This document shows positions 1 through 9,800 of a stretch of 64,000 bases of DNA, piece by piece. The stretch covers positions 62,001-126,000 of the forward strand of contig NZ_JBBYXL010000002.1 in assembly GCF_039655865.1 (NCBI RefSeq), read 5' to 3'. This stretch comes from Prosthecobacter sp. SYSU 5D2. Lineage in GTDB: Bacteria; Verrucomicrobiota; Verrucomicrobiia; Verrucomicrobiales; Verrucomicrobiaceae. Below the pieces are notes generated by a model. That model searched no databases and was not told where the DNA came from. It worked only from the letters and a program-made list of their open reading frames with translations. The first letter of the stretch is position 1. Each line of letters begins with the position of its first letter. The position numbers were made by a program, and so were the translations under genes.

Positions 1-3000
1 GCAGCAGCCTGAGCTGGTCCAGGTTCACGGGCTTGACGAGGTGGGCGAAGAATCCGGCTTCTTTGGTCTGGTGGAAGTCTTCTTCCATGCCGTAGCCGCT
101 GAGGGCGATGCCGGGGACGGGGCGCTGGCGCTGGATCTCGCGCATGAGGTCCAGGCCGCTGCCGTCGGGCAGGCCGAGGTCGGTGATGACGGCATCAAAA
201 TTGGCTGCGGCATAGGCGGTGAGCGCATCGCGGGAGTTGGTGGCGGTGGTCACCTGGTGGCCGCGGCGGGTGAGCAGGCGGTAAAGAACGGCCAGGGTGG
301 CTTCGTGATCCTCCACGACGAGCAGGCGCAGATGGTGGTCCGGGCCGACGGGGGGGTCGGCTTTCACGGGTTGAATCTGCGGGGCGTTTCCGGTGGCGAG
401 TTCCACGGAAAAGGTGGCCCCATGGCCCTCGCCCTGGCTCTCGGCAATGATCTCTCCACCATGGGCCATGACGATGGCCTTGGAGATGGCCAGGCCGAGG
501 CCGAGCCCGCCAAACTGATGCACGCCATTGGCTTCGATCTGCTCAAAGGCGTTGAAGATGCGGGTCAGGGATTCCTTCGCGATGCCGATGCCCGTGTCTG
601 CCACGGAGATGCGGATGGAGCCATCCTTGTCGCTCTGGGTCCTGACGGTGATGGCCCCGCCTGTGGGGGTAAATTTGAGGGCGTTTTTGATGAGGTTCCA
701 AAACACCTGCTGCAGCCGTGCCGGGTCCGCCAGAACATGGTGGTTCTTCGCATCCAGCATGAAGCGGATGCGCACCTGCTTGCCCGGGCCGTCGCTGCGG
801 ACGATCTCCGCCGTGTGCTCCAGCAGATCATGGATGTCTGAGACCACAGGGGAGATTTGCAGCTTGCCGTGGCTGATGCGGGTGAGGTCCAAAAGGTCAT
901 CAATGAGCCGCGCCTCCAGCTCCACATTGCGGCGGATCATGCCTAGCTGGCTGCGCAGGTCGTCACTCAGGGTGGTATCGCTCTCCAGCGCGGAGGCTGT
1001 CATCAGCACGGGGGTGAGCGGGGTCCGCAGTTCATGGCTGAGAGCCGCGAGAAACTCATCCTTGGCACGTGAGGACTGCTCGATCTCCGCCATGGCATGG
1101 CGCAGGGATCGCTCGGCCTGCGTGCGGTCGGTGATGTCCTCAATGGCCAGGACGATGCGGTCCGGCGTGCCGTCCGCGCTGTCCACCTGCCGGGCATTCA
1201 GCAGCATGGTCCGGCTGCCGAGGGTTTCAAATTCGTGATTCACTTCATAACCGGTGAAGTGATTTTTCTGCGGCAGGATGTCCTCCAGCAGCTTGCGCAG
1301 GTCCGGGATGTCCCATTGACGGTTGCCCAGTTCATAGATCAACCGCCCCTCGCTTTCGGAGGCGTCCACATCGAAGACCTTGTAAAAAACATCGCTTGCG
1401 GATTGCACGCGAAGGTCCGCCCGCAGGATCAGAAACGGCACTGGCAGCGTCCTCAGGATGGCCTCGGCATAGTCCCGCGCCGCCGCGATCTGCTGCTGCT
1501 GGTGCTTCAGGTCATTGATGTCATTGAGGACCAGCACCACACCGTCAATCCGCTTGTCCAGCGTCAGGTAGGGGCGCACTTGCAGGGAAAACCAGCGGCC
1601 TTCGCGGTCTTGCACTTCCATTTCACGCGGGCTGATGGATTCCATCACATCGGTCAGCATGTCCGCCAGACCAGGCAGGTTAAGATGATGCCTCAGGCCG
1701 ACAAAATTCCGCCCCAGGTCCGCAGCCACCAGATTGAAAATCTTTTCCGCCGAGGGTGAAAAACGGCGGATGGAAAGATCACGGCCCAGCAGCAGGATGG
1801 CTGTCTGGAGGCTCGCCTGGAGGTTGTTCAGGTCTGAATTGAGCCGGCTCTGTTCCGCATCCCGGTGTACCAGTTCCTCGTTGATCGTTGTCAGCTCTTC
1901 ATTGGTGGATTCCAGCTCCTCCTTGGACGTTTCCAGCTCTTCATTGATGCTTTGCAGCTCCTCATTGGCGCTTTGCAGTTCCTCGCTGGAGGCCTGCAAA
2001 TCGTCCGTGAAGGACTCATTTTGCTCCTGGATGGACAGCAGGTAGTCCCGTGTCTCCGCCAGTTCCTGCTCCAGTTCTGTGATGCGGTTGGCCGCCTCCC
2101 TTTTTCCTTTGGGCGTCGGCGGCTGGCTGGGCTGTCCTGGGCCAGCCGGGCCGGCGGCCTCCGTATTTTCAAAGAGCACCAGCAGGCACGGCTCCTTCAG
2201 ATTCCGCAGCGGAATCACCCGCAGGTTCACCGCACGCAGGATGCCGTTTTTACGCATCTGCACATTCTCCTGGCACACCGTCACGTGCTCGCGCCGGGCG
2301 GTCTGGATGGCCGCACGCAGCGGCAGCATCAGCCCTTCCGGCGCCATCTTCAGCAGGTCAAAGCTGGCCTTTCCCGTTGGCGGTTCTAAAAAAGCTCCCG
2401 TGGCCCCCCGGAACTGCAGGATCTGGCCTTCCGCATTGATCAGCACTCCTGGCGGCGCAAACAGGCTCACGGAGATTCGATCCGCCTCGCGCTGCGCATT
2501 GAATTCTCCGCCATTGGCATCTGGTAGAAACGGCCCTTCCTCCAGGCTGCGCTTGCCACCCGGACGTTGCGCATTGCGCTCCCTCGGCTGCGGCGAATGA
2601 AAGGAAGGGGTCTTGGCCGATTTCCGGACAAAGATCTTCTGCTTTTTATCCGCCGCCGTGAACAGGTCCGTGAACTGCCCGATGGACTCGCTGGCACCGA
2701 GAAACAGATAACCGTCCGGCTTCAGCGCATAATGGAAGGCAGGGAAAATCTTCTTCTGCAGCTCCGGCTCAAAATAGATCAGCAGGTTGCGGCAGGAGAT
2801 GAGGTCCATCCGCGAAAACGGCGGATCACTCATCACATTTTGCCGGGCGAAGACCACCTGCTCACGCAGCGCCTTGTTCACCCGGTAGCCGCCTTCCTCC
2901 TCGGTAAAAAAGCGTTGCAGCCTTTCCTGCCCGATGTCCTGCGCCAGAGACTTTGCATAGAGCCCGGCGCGGGCCTTCTCCAGCAGCGCCTCGTTGAGGT

Positions 3001-4246
3001 CCGTGGCGAAGATTTGCAGCTTCGGCGGATTCGGTTTGTCTGTGACCGCCTCGGCAAAGGTCATGGCCAGGGAATAAGCCTCCTGCCCGGTGGAGCAGCC
3101 CAGCACCCAGATGCGCAGCGGACCGTCGCGTTTGGGTGGCCCGATGAGCTTTGGGAAAACCTTTTGCTTGAGGATATCGAAGGCTTCCGGATTGCGGAAG
3201 AAGCTGGTCACGCTGATCAGCACATCGGAGTAGAGGGCATCCAGCTCATGGGTATTGCCTTTCAGAAAGGCGGCATAATCTGCCAGCGTCTCATGCTTGT
3301 TGAGCACCAGCCGCCGGGCCACACGCCGCTGGATGGTGCTGGATTTGTAAAACGAGAAATCCACCCCGCAATGTCTGTGCAGCAGTGCCAGGATCTTCGC
3401 ATAGCCTTCCAGTTGGGCCTTGTCCGGCTCCGCTTTGGCCTCCGTCAGCGCCTGGCGGGAGTCCGTGCGCGGAGTGCCCTTTCCGCCGGAGGCCAGCGCC
3501 TTGCCCGGAGGATCGCTCTGGTCGTTCTCCCTTTCAGCCTCAGATGCCAGTCGTCCCGTTTCTGGCAGGGGCAGGGCGGCGGCCACCACAAAAGGGTGCT
3601 TGGCAATGCGCGCCAGCTCCTTCGCGATGGCCTCCGGGGACAGCACAAAGTCCACACAGCCCGCAGCGATGGCGCTGCGAGGCATGGAATCGTATTTGGC
3701 AGTGTCATCCTGCGCAAACGTCAGGCCGCCCTCGCCCTTCACGGATTCCAGCCCCATCGTGCCGTCTGTCGCGGTGCCGGAAAGAACCACACCGATGGCA
3801 TTCTCCCGCTGGTCCTCCGCCAGGGCCTCAAAAAAACAGTCAATGGACCTGGCGGCCCCCCGCACCCGGCCGCGCGGCGTCAGAATCAGCGCGCCTTTGG
3901 AGATCTCCATCAGCACATTGGGCGGGATGATATAAATGTGATTCCGCTCCACCACCATCCCCTGGGTGACCTGGAGCACTGGCATGGAGGTGCTGCGCTG
4001 AAGGAGCGGCACGAGGGCACTTTCATGCTGCGGGTCCAGATGCTGAACCAGGACAAAGCCCATGCCGGTATCCACCGGCAGATGTTTCAGCAGATCCTGA
4101 AAGGCTTCAAAACCCCCGGCTGAAGCGCCTACACCCACGATGGGAAAACCGCCCTTGGCAGCAGGCATTGGGCTCGGTGCTGCGGCATCCTTTTTGAGCC
4201 GCAGTTTGCGTGTCGAGGCTTTCGGCGCGGCTTTTGTCAAGGTCAT
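1..4246 (-). CDS. CheB-CheR-PAS hybrid sensor histidine kinase with C-terminal receiver (3' end cut by window edge)
   Basis: Read on the minus strand from ATG at 4246, one frame stays open to the left edge (more than 1400 residues). Domains in order: CheB methylesterase (about 35-225, with GASAGG serine, VQHLDP histidine and SGTATDG aspartate); CheR methyltransferase (about 275-520, RRVARR helix and the SAM loop VLGCSTGQEAYS); a long Glu-rich coiled coil (about 720-805, repeated EELQS/NEEL heptads); two PAS-like domains; a HisKA H-box SHELRTP (about 1070); an HATPase with DTGIGI and GGLGLGL; and a receiver with VVEDHEA and phospho-acceptor DLGLPDG. The fusion of CheB, CheR and kinase is a known soluble sensor family, usually outside classical chemotaxis. 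Its signal is unknown. The C-terminus lies outside the window. Confidence 0.93.
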   Translation of the reverse strand, partial: MTLTKAAPKASTRKLRLKKDAAAPSPMPAAKGGFPIVGVGASAGGFEAFQDLLKHLPVDTGMGFVLVQHLDPQHESALVPLLQRSTSMPVLQVTQGMVVERNHIYIIPPNVLMEISKGALILTPRGRVRGAARSIDCFFEALAEDQRENAIGVVLSGTATDGTMGLESVKGEGGLTFAQDDTAKYDSMPRSAIAAGCVDFVLSPEAIAKELARIAKHPFVVAAALPLPETGRLASEAERENDQSDPPGKALASGGKGTPRTDSRQALTEAKAEPDKAQLEGYAKILALLHRHCGVDFSFYKSSTIQRRVARRLVLNKHETLADYAAFLKGNTHELDALYSDVLISVTSFFRNPEAFDILKQKVFPKLIGPPKRDGPLRIWVLGCSTGQEAYSLAMTFAEAVTDKPNPPKLQIFATDLNEALLEKARAGLYAKSLAQDIGQERLQRFFTEEEGGYRVNKALREQVVFARQNVMSDPPFSRMDLISCRNLLIYFEPELQKKIFPAFHYALKPDGYLFLGASESIGQFTDLFTAADKKQKIFVRKSAKTPSFHSPQPRERNAQRPGGKRSLEEGPFLPDANGGEFNAQREADRISVSLFAPPGVLINAEGQILQFRGATGAFLEPPTGKASFDLLKMAPEGLMLPLRAAIQTARREHVTVCQENVQMRKNGILRAVNLRVIPLRNLKEPCLLVLFENTEAAGPAGPGQPSQPPTPKGKREAANRITELEQELAETRDYLLSIQEQNESFTDDLQASSEELQSANEELQSINEELETSKEELESTNEELTTINEELVHRDAEQSRLNSDLNNLQASLQTAILLLGRDLSIRRFSPSAEKIFNLVAADLGRNFVGLRHHLNLPGLADMLTDVMESISPREMEVQDREGRWFSLQVRPYLTLDKRIDGVVLVLNDINDLKHQQQQIAAARDYAEAILRTLPVPFLILRADLRVQSASDVFYKVFDVDASESEGRLIYELGNRQWDIPDLRKLLEDILPQKNHFTGYEVNHEFETLGSRTMLLNARQVDSADGTPDRIVLAIEDITDRTQAERSLRHAMAEIEQSSRAKDEFLAALSHELRTPLTPVLMTASALESDTTLSDDLRSQLGMIRRNVELEARLIDDLLDLTRISHGKLQISPVVSDIHDLLEHTAEIVRSDGPGKQVRIRFMLDAKNHHVLADPARLQQVFWNLIKNALKFTPTGGAITVRTQSDKDGSIRISVADTGIGIAKESLTRIFNAFEQIEANGVHQFGGLGLGLAISKAIVMAHGGEIIAESQGEGHGATFSVELATGNAPQIQPVKADPPVGPDHHLRLLVVEDHEATLAVLYRLLTRRGHQVTTATNSRDALTAYAAANFDAVITDLGLPDGSGLDLMREIQRQRPVPGIALSGYGMEEDFHQTKEAGFFAHLVKPVNLDQLRLL

Positions 4247-4441
4247 CACGATACAGTCTGCGAGCGGGAGAGCCAGACAAATCGCTGTGCGTCTTTTGCG
4301 ATCTTCCGTGGCAAGAAGTGTGCAGGCTCTGGAAAATGAATTTTTCCGCCTCTTGTTTTTTTACCCTTCAACCTTCCCATTCCTGCCTTGCACCGCCTTT
4401 TTAAGTTCGACAAACTTTTGATCGAAGGTCTAGTTTTTGGG

Positions 4442-5683
4442 ATGAACAACCGCCGCCACTTTCTGCAAACGTCTGTCACTGCCCTCTTTGCCTCACGCCT
4501 AGGTTTAACGGCGCAGGAGGCGGAAAAGATCCAGGTGCGGGCGATTACGAAAGGGCCGAAGTATCATTGGTTCGCCTATTACGACAAGGAGCAGTTCAGT
4601 CCGGACAACCGCTATGTGCTGGGAAACCAGGTGGACTTTGAGCACCGGTCACCCACAGCGGAAGACGTCATCAAGGTGGGCATGGTGGACCTGCAGGATG
4701 GCGACAAGTGGACGGAGCTGGGGGAAAGCCGCGCGTGGAACTGGCAGCAGGGCTGCATGCTGCAGTGGGTGCCGGGCACGGAGAGCACGGTGATGTGGAA
4801 TGACCGGGAGGGGGACAAGTTTGTCTGCCATCTGCTGGATGTGAAGACGCAGAAGAAGCGCACCCTGCCAAACCCCGTGTATAACCTGAGCCCGGATGGC
4901 AAGTGGGGCATCGCCCCGGACTTCCGGCGGCTGAATGACACGCGGCCTGGCTATGGTTATGCGGGCATCCCTGACCCGAACAAGGACGTGCTGGTGCCGG
5001 AGGATGCGGGCATCTGGAAGATCAACATGGAGACGGGGGCGCAAGAGCTCATCATCACCTTTGCCCAGGCGGCGGCGATTCCGTATGAAGGCGGCTTTAG
5101 CCCGAATGCGAAGCACTGGTTCAATCATTTGTTATTCTCCCCTGATGGCAGCCGCTTCATTTTCCTGCACCGCTGGAAGGGTGACGGGGACAAGAGCTTC
5201 AACACACGGCTGTTCACCGCCAAAGCGGATGGCACGGACCTCTATGTGCTGGATCCATTGGGCCGTACCTCCCACTTTGTCTGGCGGGATCCGCAGCATG
5301 TGTTTGCCTGGGCCTTCCACCCCAGCCATGGCGACCGGTTTTATCTCTACAAGGACAAGACGAATGAAGTGGAAGTGGTGGGCAAGGACAAGATGCCCCG
5401 CAACGGCCACAACACCTATGTGCCGAAGACGAACAATGAATGGGTGCTGAACGACTGTTATCCGGACAAGGAGCGCAAACAGACGCCCTACCTTTACCAC
5501 ATCCCGACGGACCGCCGGGTGGACCTGGGGCACTTTTACAGCCCCGCCTTCTACACCGGGGAGTGGCGCTGCGATACGCACCCGCGCAGCAGCCGGGATG
5601 GGCGGCTGGTGTGCATTGACTCCCCCCACAGCAAGGGGAGGCAGATGTACCTCATCGAGATCCACGACATCGTGGGGACGTGA
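4442..5683 (+). CDS. Tat-exported beta-propeller protein (TolB/oligogalacturonate-lyase-like fold)
   Basis: 413 residues from ATG 4442; an in-frame upstream start exists but would put the RR motif inside the protein. The N-terminus NNRRHFLQTS followed by a short hydrophobic stretch looks like a twin-arginine signal, so export is predicted. The body has repeated blades with NLSPDGKWGIAPD- and LFSPDGSRFIF-type motifs, as in TolB/WD40-like or oligogalacturonate-lyase-like propellers. The end (HPRSSRDGRLVCIDS) is typical of secreted Planctomycetes/Verrucomicrobia propellers that may act on polysaccharide. No substrate can be assigned. It diverges from the kinase at 4246 across 195 bp in which I see no firm promoter. 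Confidence 0.75.
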   Translation: MNNRRHFLQTSVTALFASRLGLTAQEAEKIQVRAITKGPKYHWFAYYDKEQFSPDNRYVLGNQVDFEHRSPTAEDVIKVGMVDLQDGDKWTELGESRAWNWQQGCMLQWVPGTESTVMWNDREGDKFVCHLLDVKTQKKRTLPNPVYNLSPDGKWGIAPDFRRLNDTRPGYGYAGIPDPNKDVLVPEDAGIWKINMETGAQELIITFAQAAAIPYEGGFSPNAKHWFNHLLFSPDGSRFIFLHRWKGDGDKSFNTRLFTAKADGTDLYVLDPLGRTSHFVWRDPQHVFAWAFHPSHGDRFYLYKDKTNEVEVVGKDKMPRNGHNTYVPKTNNEWVLNDCYPDKERKQTPYLYHIPTDRRVDLGHFYSPAFYTGEWRCDTHPRSSRDGRLVCIDSPHSKGRQMYLIEIHDIVGT

Positions 5684-5801
5684 ATGGGAGGTGCGGCGGT
5701 GGGGCTGGGCTACAAGGCATTGTGCATAACTATCTAAGTTACCTGCTTGACGGGAGGTGACATGGACAGCACCTTTCGCGCCCTTTTTCAAATCCCCCAC
5801 T

Positions 5802-6227
5802 ATGGCCCAAGAAACATCCCTCCTCCTGCTGAAGCCCGACTGCGTCGCCAAAGGCCTTAATGGCGAAGTCCTCAAGCGTCTGGAGGCCGAAGGCTTCCGT
5901 GTGCGTGGCATCAAGATGATCCAGCTCACGGATGAGCTCCTGAAGGAGCATTATTCCCACATTGCCGACAAGCCGTTCTTCCCTGAGGTCGCTGGCTTCA
6001 TGAAGAGCAAGCCGGTCATCGCGGTGGCGCTGGGCGGTGAGGACGTCATTTCCCACGTCCGCGACCTTCTTGGCCCGACGGATTCCAAAGCCGCCGCCAA
6101 AGGCACCATCCGTGGTGACTTCGGTGATGACAAAATGACCAATGTCGTTCACGCCTCGGATTCCCCGGAAGCCGCAGCCGTGGAGCTGAAGCGGTTCTTT
6201 AAGGATGGCGAAATTTTCAGTTACTAA
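5802..6227 (+). CDS. ndk: Nucleoside diphosphate kinase
   Basis: 141 residues, full family length, starting MAQETSLLLLKPD at ATG 5802; a longer upstream reading lacks family similarity. It transfers the gamma-phosphate from ATP to nucleoside diphosphates through a phospho-histidine. The active-site stretch falls in NVVHASDSPEAAAVE (H in NxxHxSDS), matching the Ndk signature. It is followed within 94 bp by rpmB on the same strand, but a separate promoter candidate lies between them. Confidence 0.96.
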   Translation: MAQETSLLLLKPDCVAKGLNGEVLKRLEAEGFRVRGIKMIQLTDELLKEHYSHIADKPFFPEVAGFMKSKPVIAVALGGEDVISHVRDLLGPTDSKAAAKGTIRGDFGDDKMTNVVHASDSPEAAAVELKRFFKDGEIFSY

Positions 6228-6259
6228 ACCCCAATCGGTGTAAAAATATGTTTCCGAGG

Positions 6260-6287
6260 TTGACGTGAGAAAGTCCTCGGCTAGTTT
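6260..6287 (+). promoter_or_regulatory. Candidate sigma-70-type promoter for rpmB
   Basis: TTGACG (6260-6265), a 16-nt spacer and TAGTTT (6282-6287) lie 33 bp upstream of the rpmB start. An inverted repeat CCGAGG/CCTCGG (6253-6258 and 6275-6280) brackets the spacer and could equally be part of a leader structure. The call rests on sequence match only. Confidence 0.4.
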
Positions 6288-6320
6288 CGCACCCCAAATT
6301 TTTTTCCCAGGAATCATCAC

Positions 6321-6584
6321 ATGGCTAAAGTCTGTCAAATCACCGGAGTCGGCGTCACACGCGGCCACCACATTCATCGCAGCGGTAAAGCTAAGAAGGA
6401 AGGTGGTATCGGTAAGCACATCACGAAGCGTGTGAAGCGTGTCATTTACCCGAACCTGCGCCACAAGCGTATTTTCGTTCCTGAGCTTAATCAGTGGGTC
6501 ACGGTCAAGCTGACCGCCCGCGCTCTGAAAACGATGGATAAAAACGGTGCCTTCAAGACGTTGAAGGAAGCTGGTTTGATCTAA
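6321..6584 (+). CDS. rpmB: Large ribosomal subunit protein bL28
   Basis: 87 residues beginning MAKVCQITG, with the L28 core GHHIHRSGKAKK and the basic RVKRVIYPNLRHKRI segment, so this is a complete bL28. It is followed by a strong intrinsic terminator at 6611-6644, which ends the ndk-rpmB transcription unit(s). Confidence 0.97.
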   Translation: MAKVCQITGVGVTRGHHIHRSGKAKKEGGIGKHITKRVKRVIYPNLRHKRIFVPELNQWVTVKLTARALKTMDKNGAFKTLKEAGLI

Positions 6585-6610
6585 GTTTGATGATTGATTG
6601 ATGGTGTTTT

Positions 6611-6644
6611 GGAGGCAGGTCCACCGGATCTGCCTCCATTTTTT
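6611..6644 (+). terminator. Intrinsic terminator after rpmB
   Basis: GGAGGCAGGTCC / GGATCTGCCTCC form a 12-bp stem with one mismatch and a 3-nt loop, followed by ATTTTTT. It sits 26 bp past the rpmB stop codon. The 250 bp from here to 6894 are AT-rich and I see no gene in them. Confidence 0.88.
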
Positions 6645-6894
6645 GTACTTTGGGTCCTTCCTGCGCTCCTGGCTGGCCTAACTAATGATGAGTTAATTTA
6701 TTAGAATCAGGCAGGTAAACGATGCATTCTAGGAGCTGTGTTTTCATTGATGAGCCAGGCGAATGGATGTGTGATGGTAAGGAAAAGTGCGCATTATTGC
6801 ATTTTGCTTTATATTAGGCTGAGTATCAGATTTTTTCCTCTTTTGGTGTTGAAAGTGGTAACCAGAATGGAGGAATGAGCGTGTACTCTTACCC

Positions 6895-9800
6895 ATGCTA
6901 TTGCGTTATCTTACCATCTCGCTGTTATTCCTGTCCGCCGCAGCGGCTCATGCCCAGACGGCAGCTTCTATGGAACCCGTCGCCGGATTCGGTGTTGGCC
7001 CCGGCCAGCCTGCCCGTGCAGGTCTTTTTTATAAAGAGTCCACGGGGAAATTCTATGGCACTTCGCAATCAGGAGGGGCATTTGGAGCCGGAACGGTTTT
7101 TGAAATGGATGAAACAGGCCGCATCCAGGGCCTGTCCTTTACGGAAGAAAAAAACGAACAAGCTTTTCCCGGCTCCCGGCCCAGCAGTGAATTTGTGGAA
7201 AGCTCAGACGGCTGGCTCTGGACCACTTACACCAATTACGGGCTGGGGAATGCCCAGCAGCTTGGCGGCATCGTCCGCCTGCGGCCGGAGACGGGCGAGT
7301 GCCAGGTGATGGCCCGCTTTACCGGTAACACGGGCTTGTTTCCTGGAAGCTGGCCTCAGGGCGGTCTGGTGCGCAGTGCGGATGGCAACCTGTGGGGCAC
7401 TACTTTTTACACCGCCAATAACAACACGGGTGCAGGCACAATTTTCCGCATCCATGAGATCACCGGGGAGTTTGAAAGCGTGCATTCCTTTCCAGGAACT
7501 GGCGGTACCAGCGGCGGCGCAAGACCGCAAGGCACCCTCCATAATGACGGCAATGGCAACCTGTGGGGTGTGACCCAGTTCGCAGGAGCTGCCGGGAACG
7601 GTTCCACAAGCGGCTCAGGCTCGGTCTTCAAATTCAACATGTCCACACGGGCCATCACGGTGTACAACATCTTTGCCGGCTCCAATCCGCAGGAGGGCAA
7701 GATCACAGGCTCCTTTCCCAATAACAGCCTGGTGCCGGATGGTCGGGGTTTCCTGTGGGGAACCATTTCCAAAGACAACACCTTTGGCAGTGTCTATAAA
7801 ATCGAAGCCGCCACAGGCAACGCCACCCATGTGGCCGATTATAACAAAAACGGCAACAATCTGGCTGTCCAGCTCATGCGAGACCACCAGGGCAATCTCT
7901 GGGGTTATACCCCCGCTGGCGGAAATAACGGCGTCAACAAAGGCTCGTTGTTCAAGGTGGATTCCGGCACAGACATGCTGACCACGGAATTCAGCTTCAG
8001 TTCCCTCAGCGGTGCCAATGCGGACATCACCGGCCCGGCTTCCGCACTGGTGCGCACTCCGGACGGCCAGCTTTGGGGCACCGCCACCACCGCCAGCGGC
8101 GGCTGGGCGGCCTACAAATTCAATCCGAATGGTGCCGTGTTCACACGGCTGGCAGCGGGCCAGGTGCTCACCGGCTACACGCCGCAGGCGGGTGTGGTGG
8201 GCAGCCCGGGCAGCAACTGGCTGTGGGGCAGCACCTCGGCGGGCGGTTTGCATGGCTTTGGCACGTTGTACCGTGTGGATCCCGTCAACGGGCAGATGGA
8301 AACGCTGGTCCATTTCACCGGCACCAGTGGTTCGGCCGCCGGTGCCGAGCCTTCCGGCACGCTGGCCATCGCGGCAGATGGGATTGTCTGGGGCACCACC
8401 AAGCTGGGCGGAGCGGGAAATTTTGGCACCGTTTTCAAATATGATCCCGATACGACGGTCTTCACCTCGGTCCATGCCTTTACCGCCAGCGGCAACGGGG
8501 CAAGCCCGCGCGGACTGATCCTGCCTGGGGACGGCTCCCATGCCTGGGGCGTGGCCAATAACGGTACCAACGGCATCGTGTTCAAGATCAACACCGCCAC
8601 CTCCGCCTTTACCAATGTGTTCGCGTTCGTGTCGGGTACCAGCACCGGTCGCAGCCCTGACTGTCAGCTTGTAGAAGATGCCAGTGGATTTCTTTGGGGC
8701 ACTACCACCGTTAGCGGAGCCAACGGTGACGGCAGCATCTTCAAGGTGGATCCGGCCACAGGCACAACGACCGTGGTTTACCATTTTAACAATGATTCCG
8801 GCCAGCCGCTTTCCACCCGTGCCGGCGGTCCCCGTGGCAGCCTGTTTATGGATGCCACCGGCCACCTTTGGGGCATGTGGAACTATTCCAGCACCTCCGG
8901 CGTTTTCCGGTTTAACACCGCCACCAATACCCTGGAAAACTTTTTCACGGATTTTGTCTCCGCCAGCGTTTATCCAAACCTCAAAGCTTACCCTGGCACC
9001 CTGGGGACGGACCAGGACGGGAAACTGAACTTCGTGGTCGCGGAGAGCGCCAGAAATTCAGATAGTCTCATCCTGACTCGCGAGGTTCTGTTTCAGATTG
9101 ACCCAGCCGAGGCCACCCCAGTGGCGGCCAAGGCCACTGTCCTGGAAGAAGGCGTGATATATCAAGAAGGCCCGGCCAATTTACCCCAGGGTGCGTTTTA
9201 TGCCCACTCTGACGGCTTCCTCTATGGCATCAACAGTGCCCGCGGCCTGAACCGCGACCTCAGCCCGGCTGGCGGCGGCATGCTTTACCGCGTGCGCACA
9301 GGTCCGGCTGTGACCACAGTGATGAAGCCTGACTCAGCCTATAATCCTTTGTATCATTCGTATGCCAGCCGCACCAATGCCACGCTGAGGGCCATGGTGA
9401 GTCCGAATGAGCAGGCCATCACTGGCTGGGAATTCGAATGGGGGCCCACCACCGCTTTGGGCAATACGGTCACGGCCACTCCTGGCGCTGCCTCGGAAAT
9501 CGGCATCATGTCCACTGCCACCCTTTCCGGACTGGCCCCCTACACGACTTATTATTTCCGTGCGGTGGTCCATACCGCTGCCGGGGCCAGCTATGGCCGC
9601 ATGCTGACCTTGGAGACGGATTCCATTGTGAACTGGCCCGCACCTGAAGGCTCCCAGATTTTGGTGGAATCTCCTCGAGGCATGGCTCTTCCGGAAAGCC
9701 CCAGCGCCGGTTCTGTGGACCTGGGTCGCCTGCTTGTGGGTGAATCCTGGAAACAGGCCGTGATCGCCCGCAGCGTGGGGCCGGACAATCTCAACATCCA

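Noticed and set aside
2567-4123. 518-residue plus-strand open frame
   Set aside because: It is antisense to the CheB/CheR domains, which are unmistakable on the minus strand; the plus reading has no family similarity.
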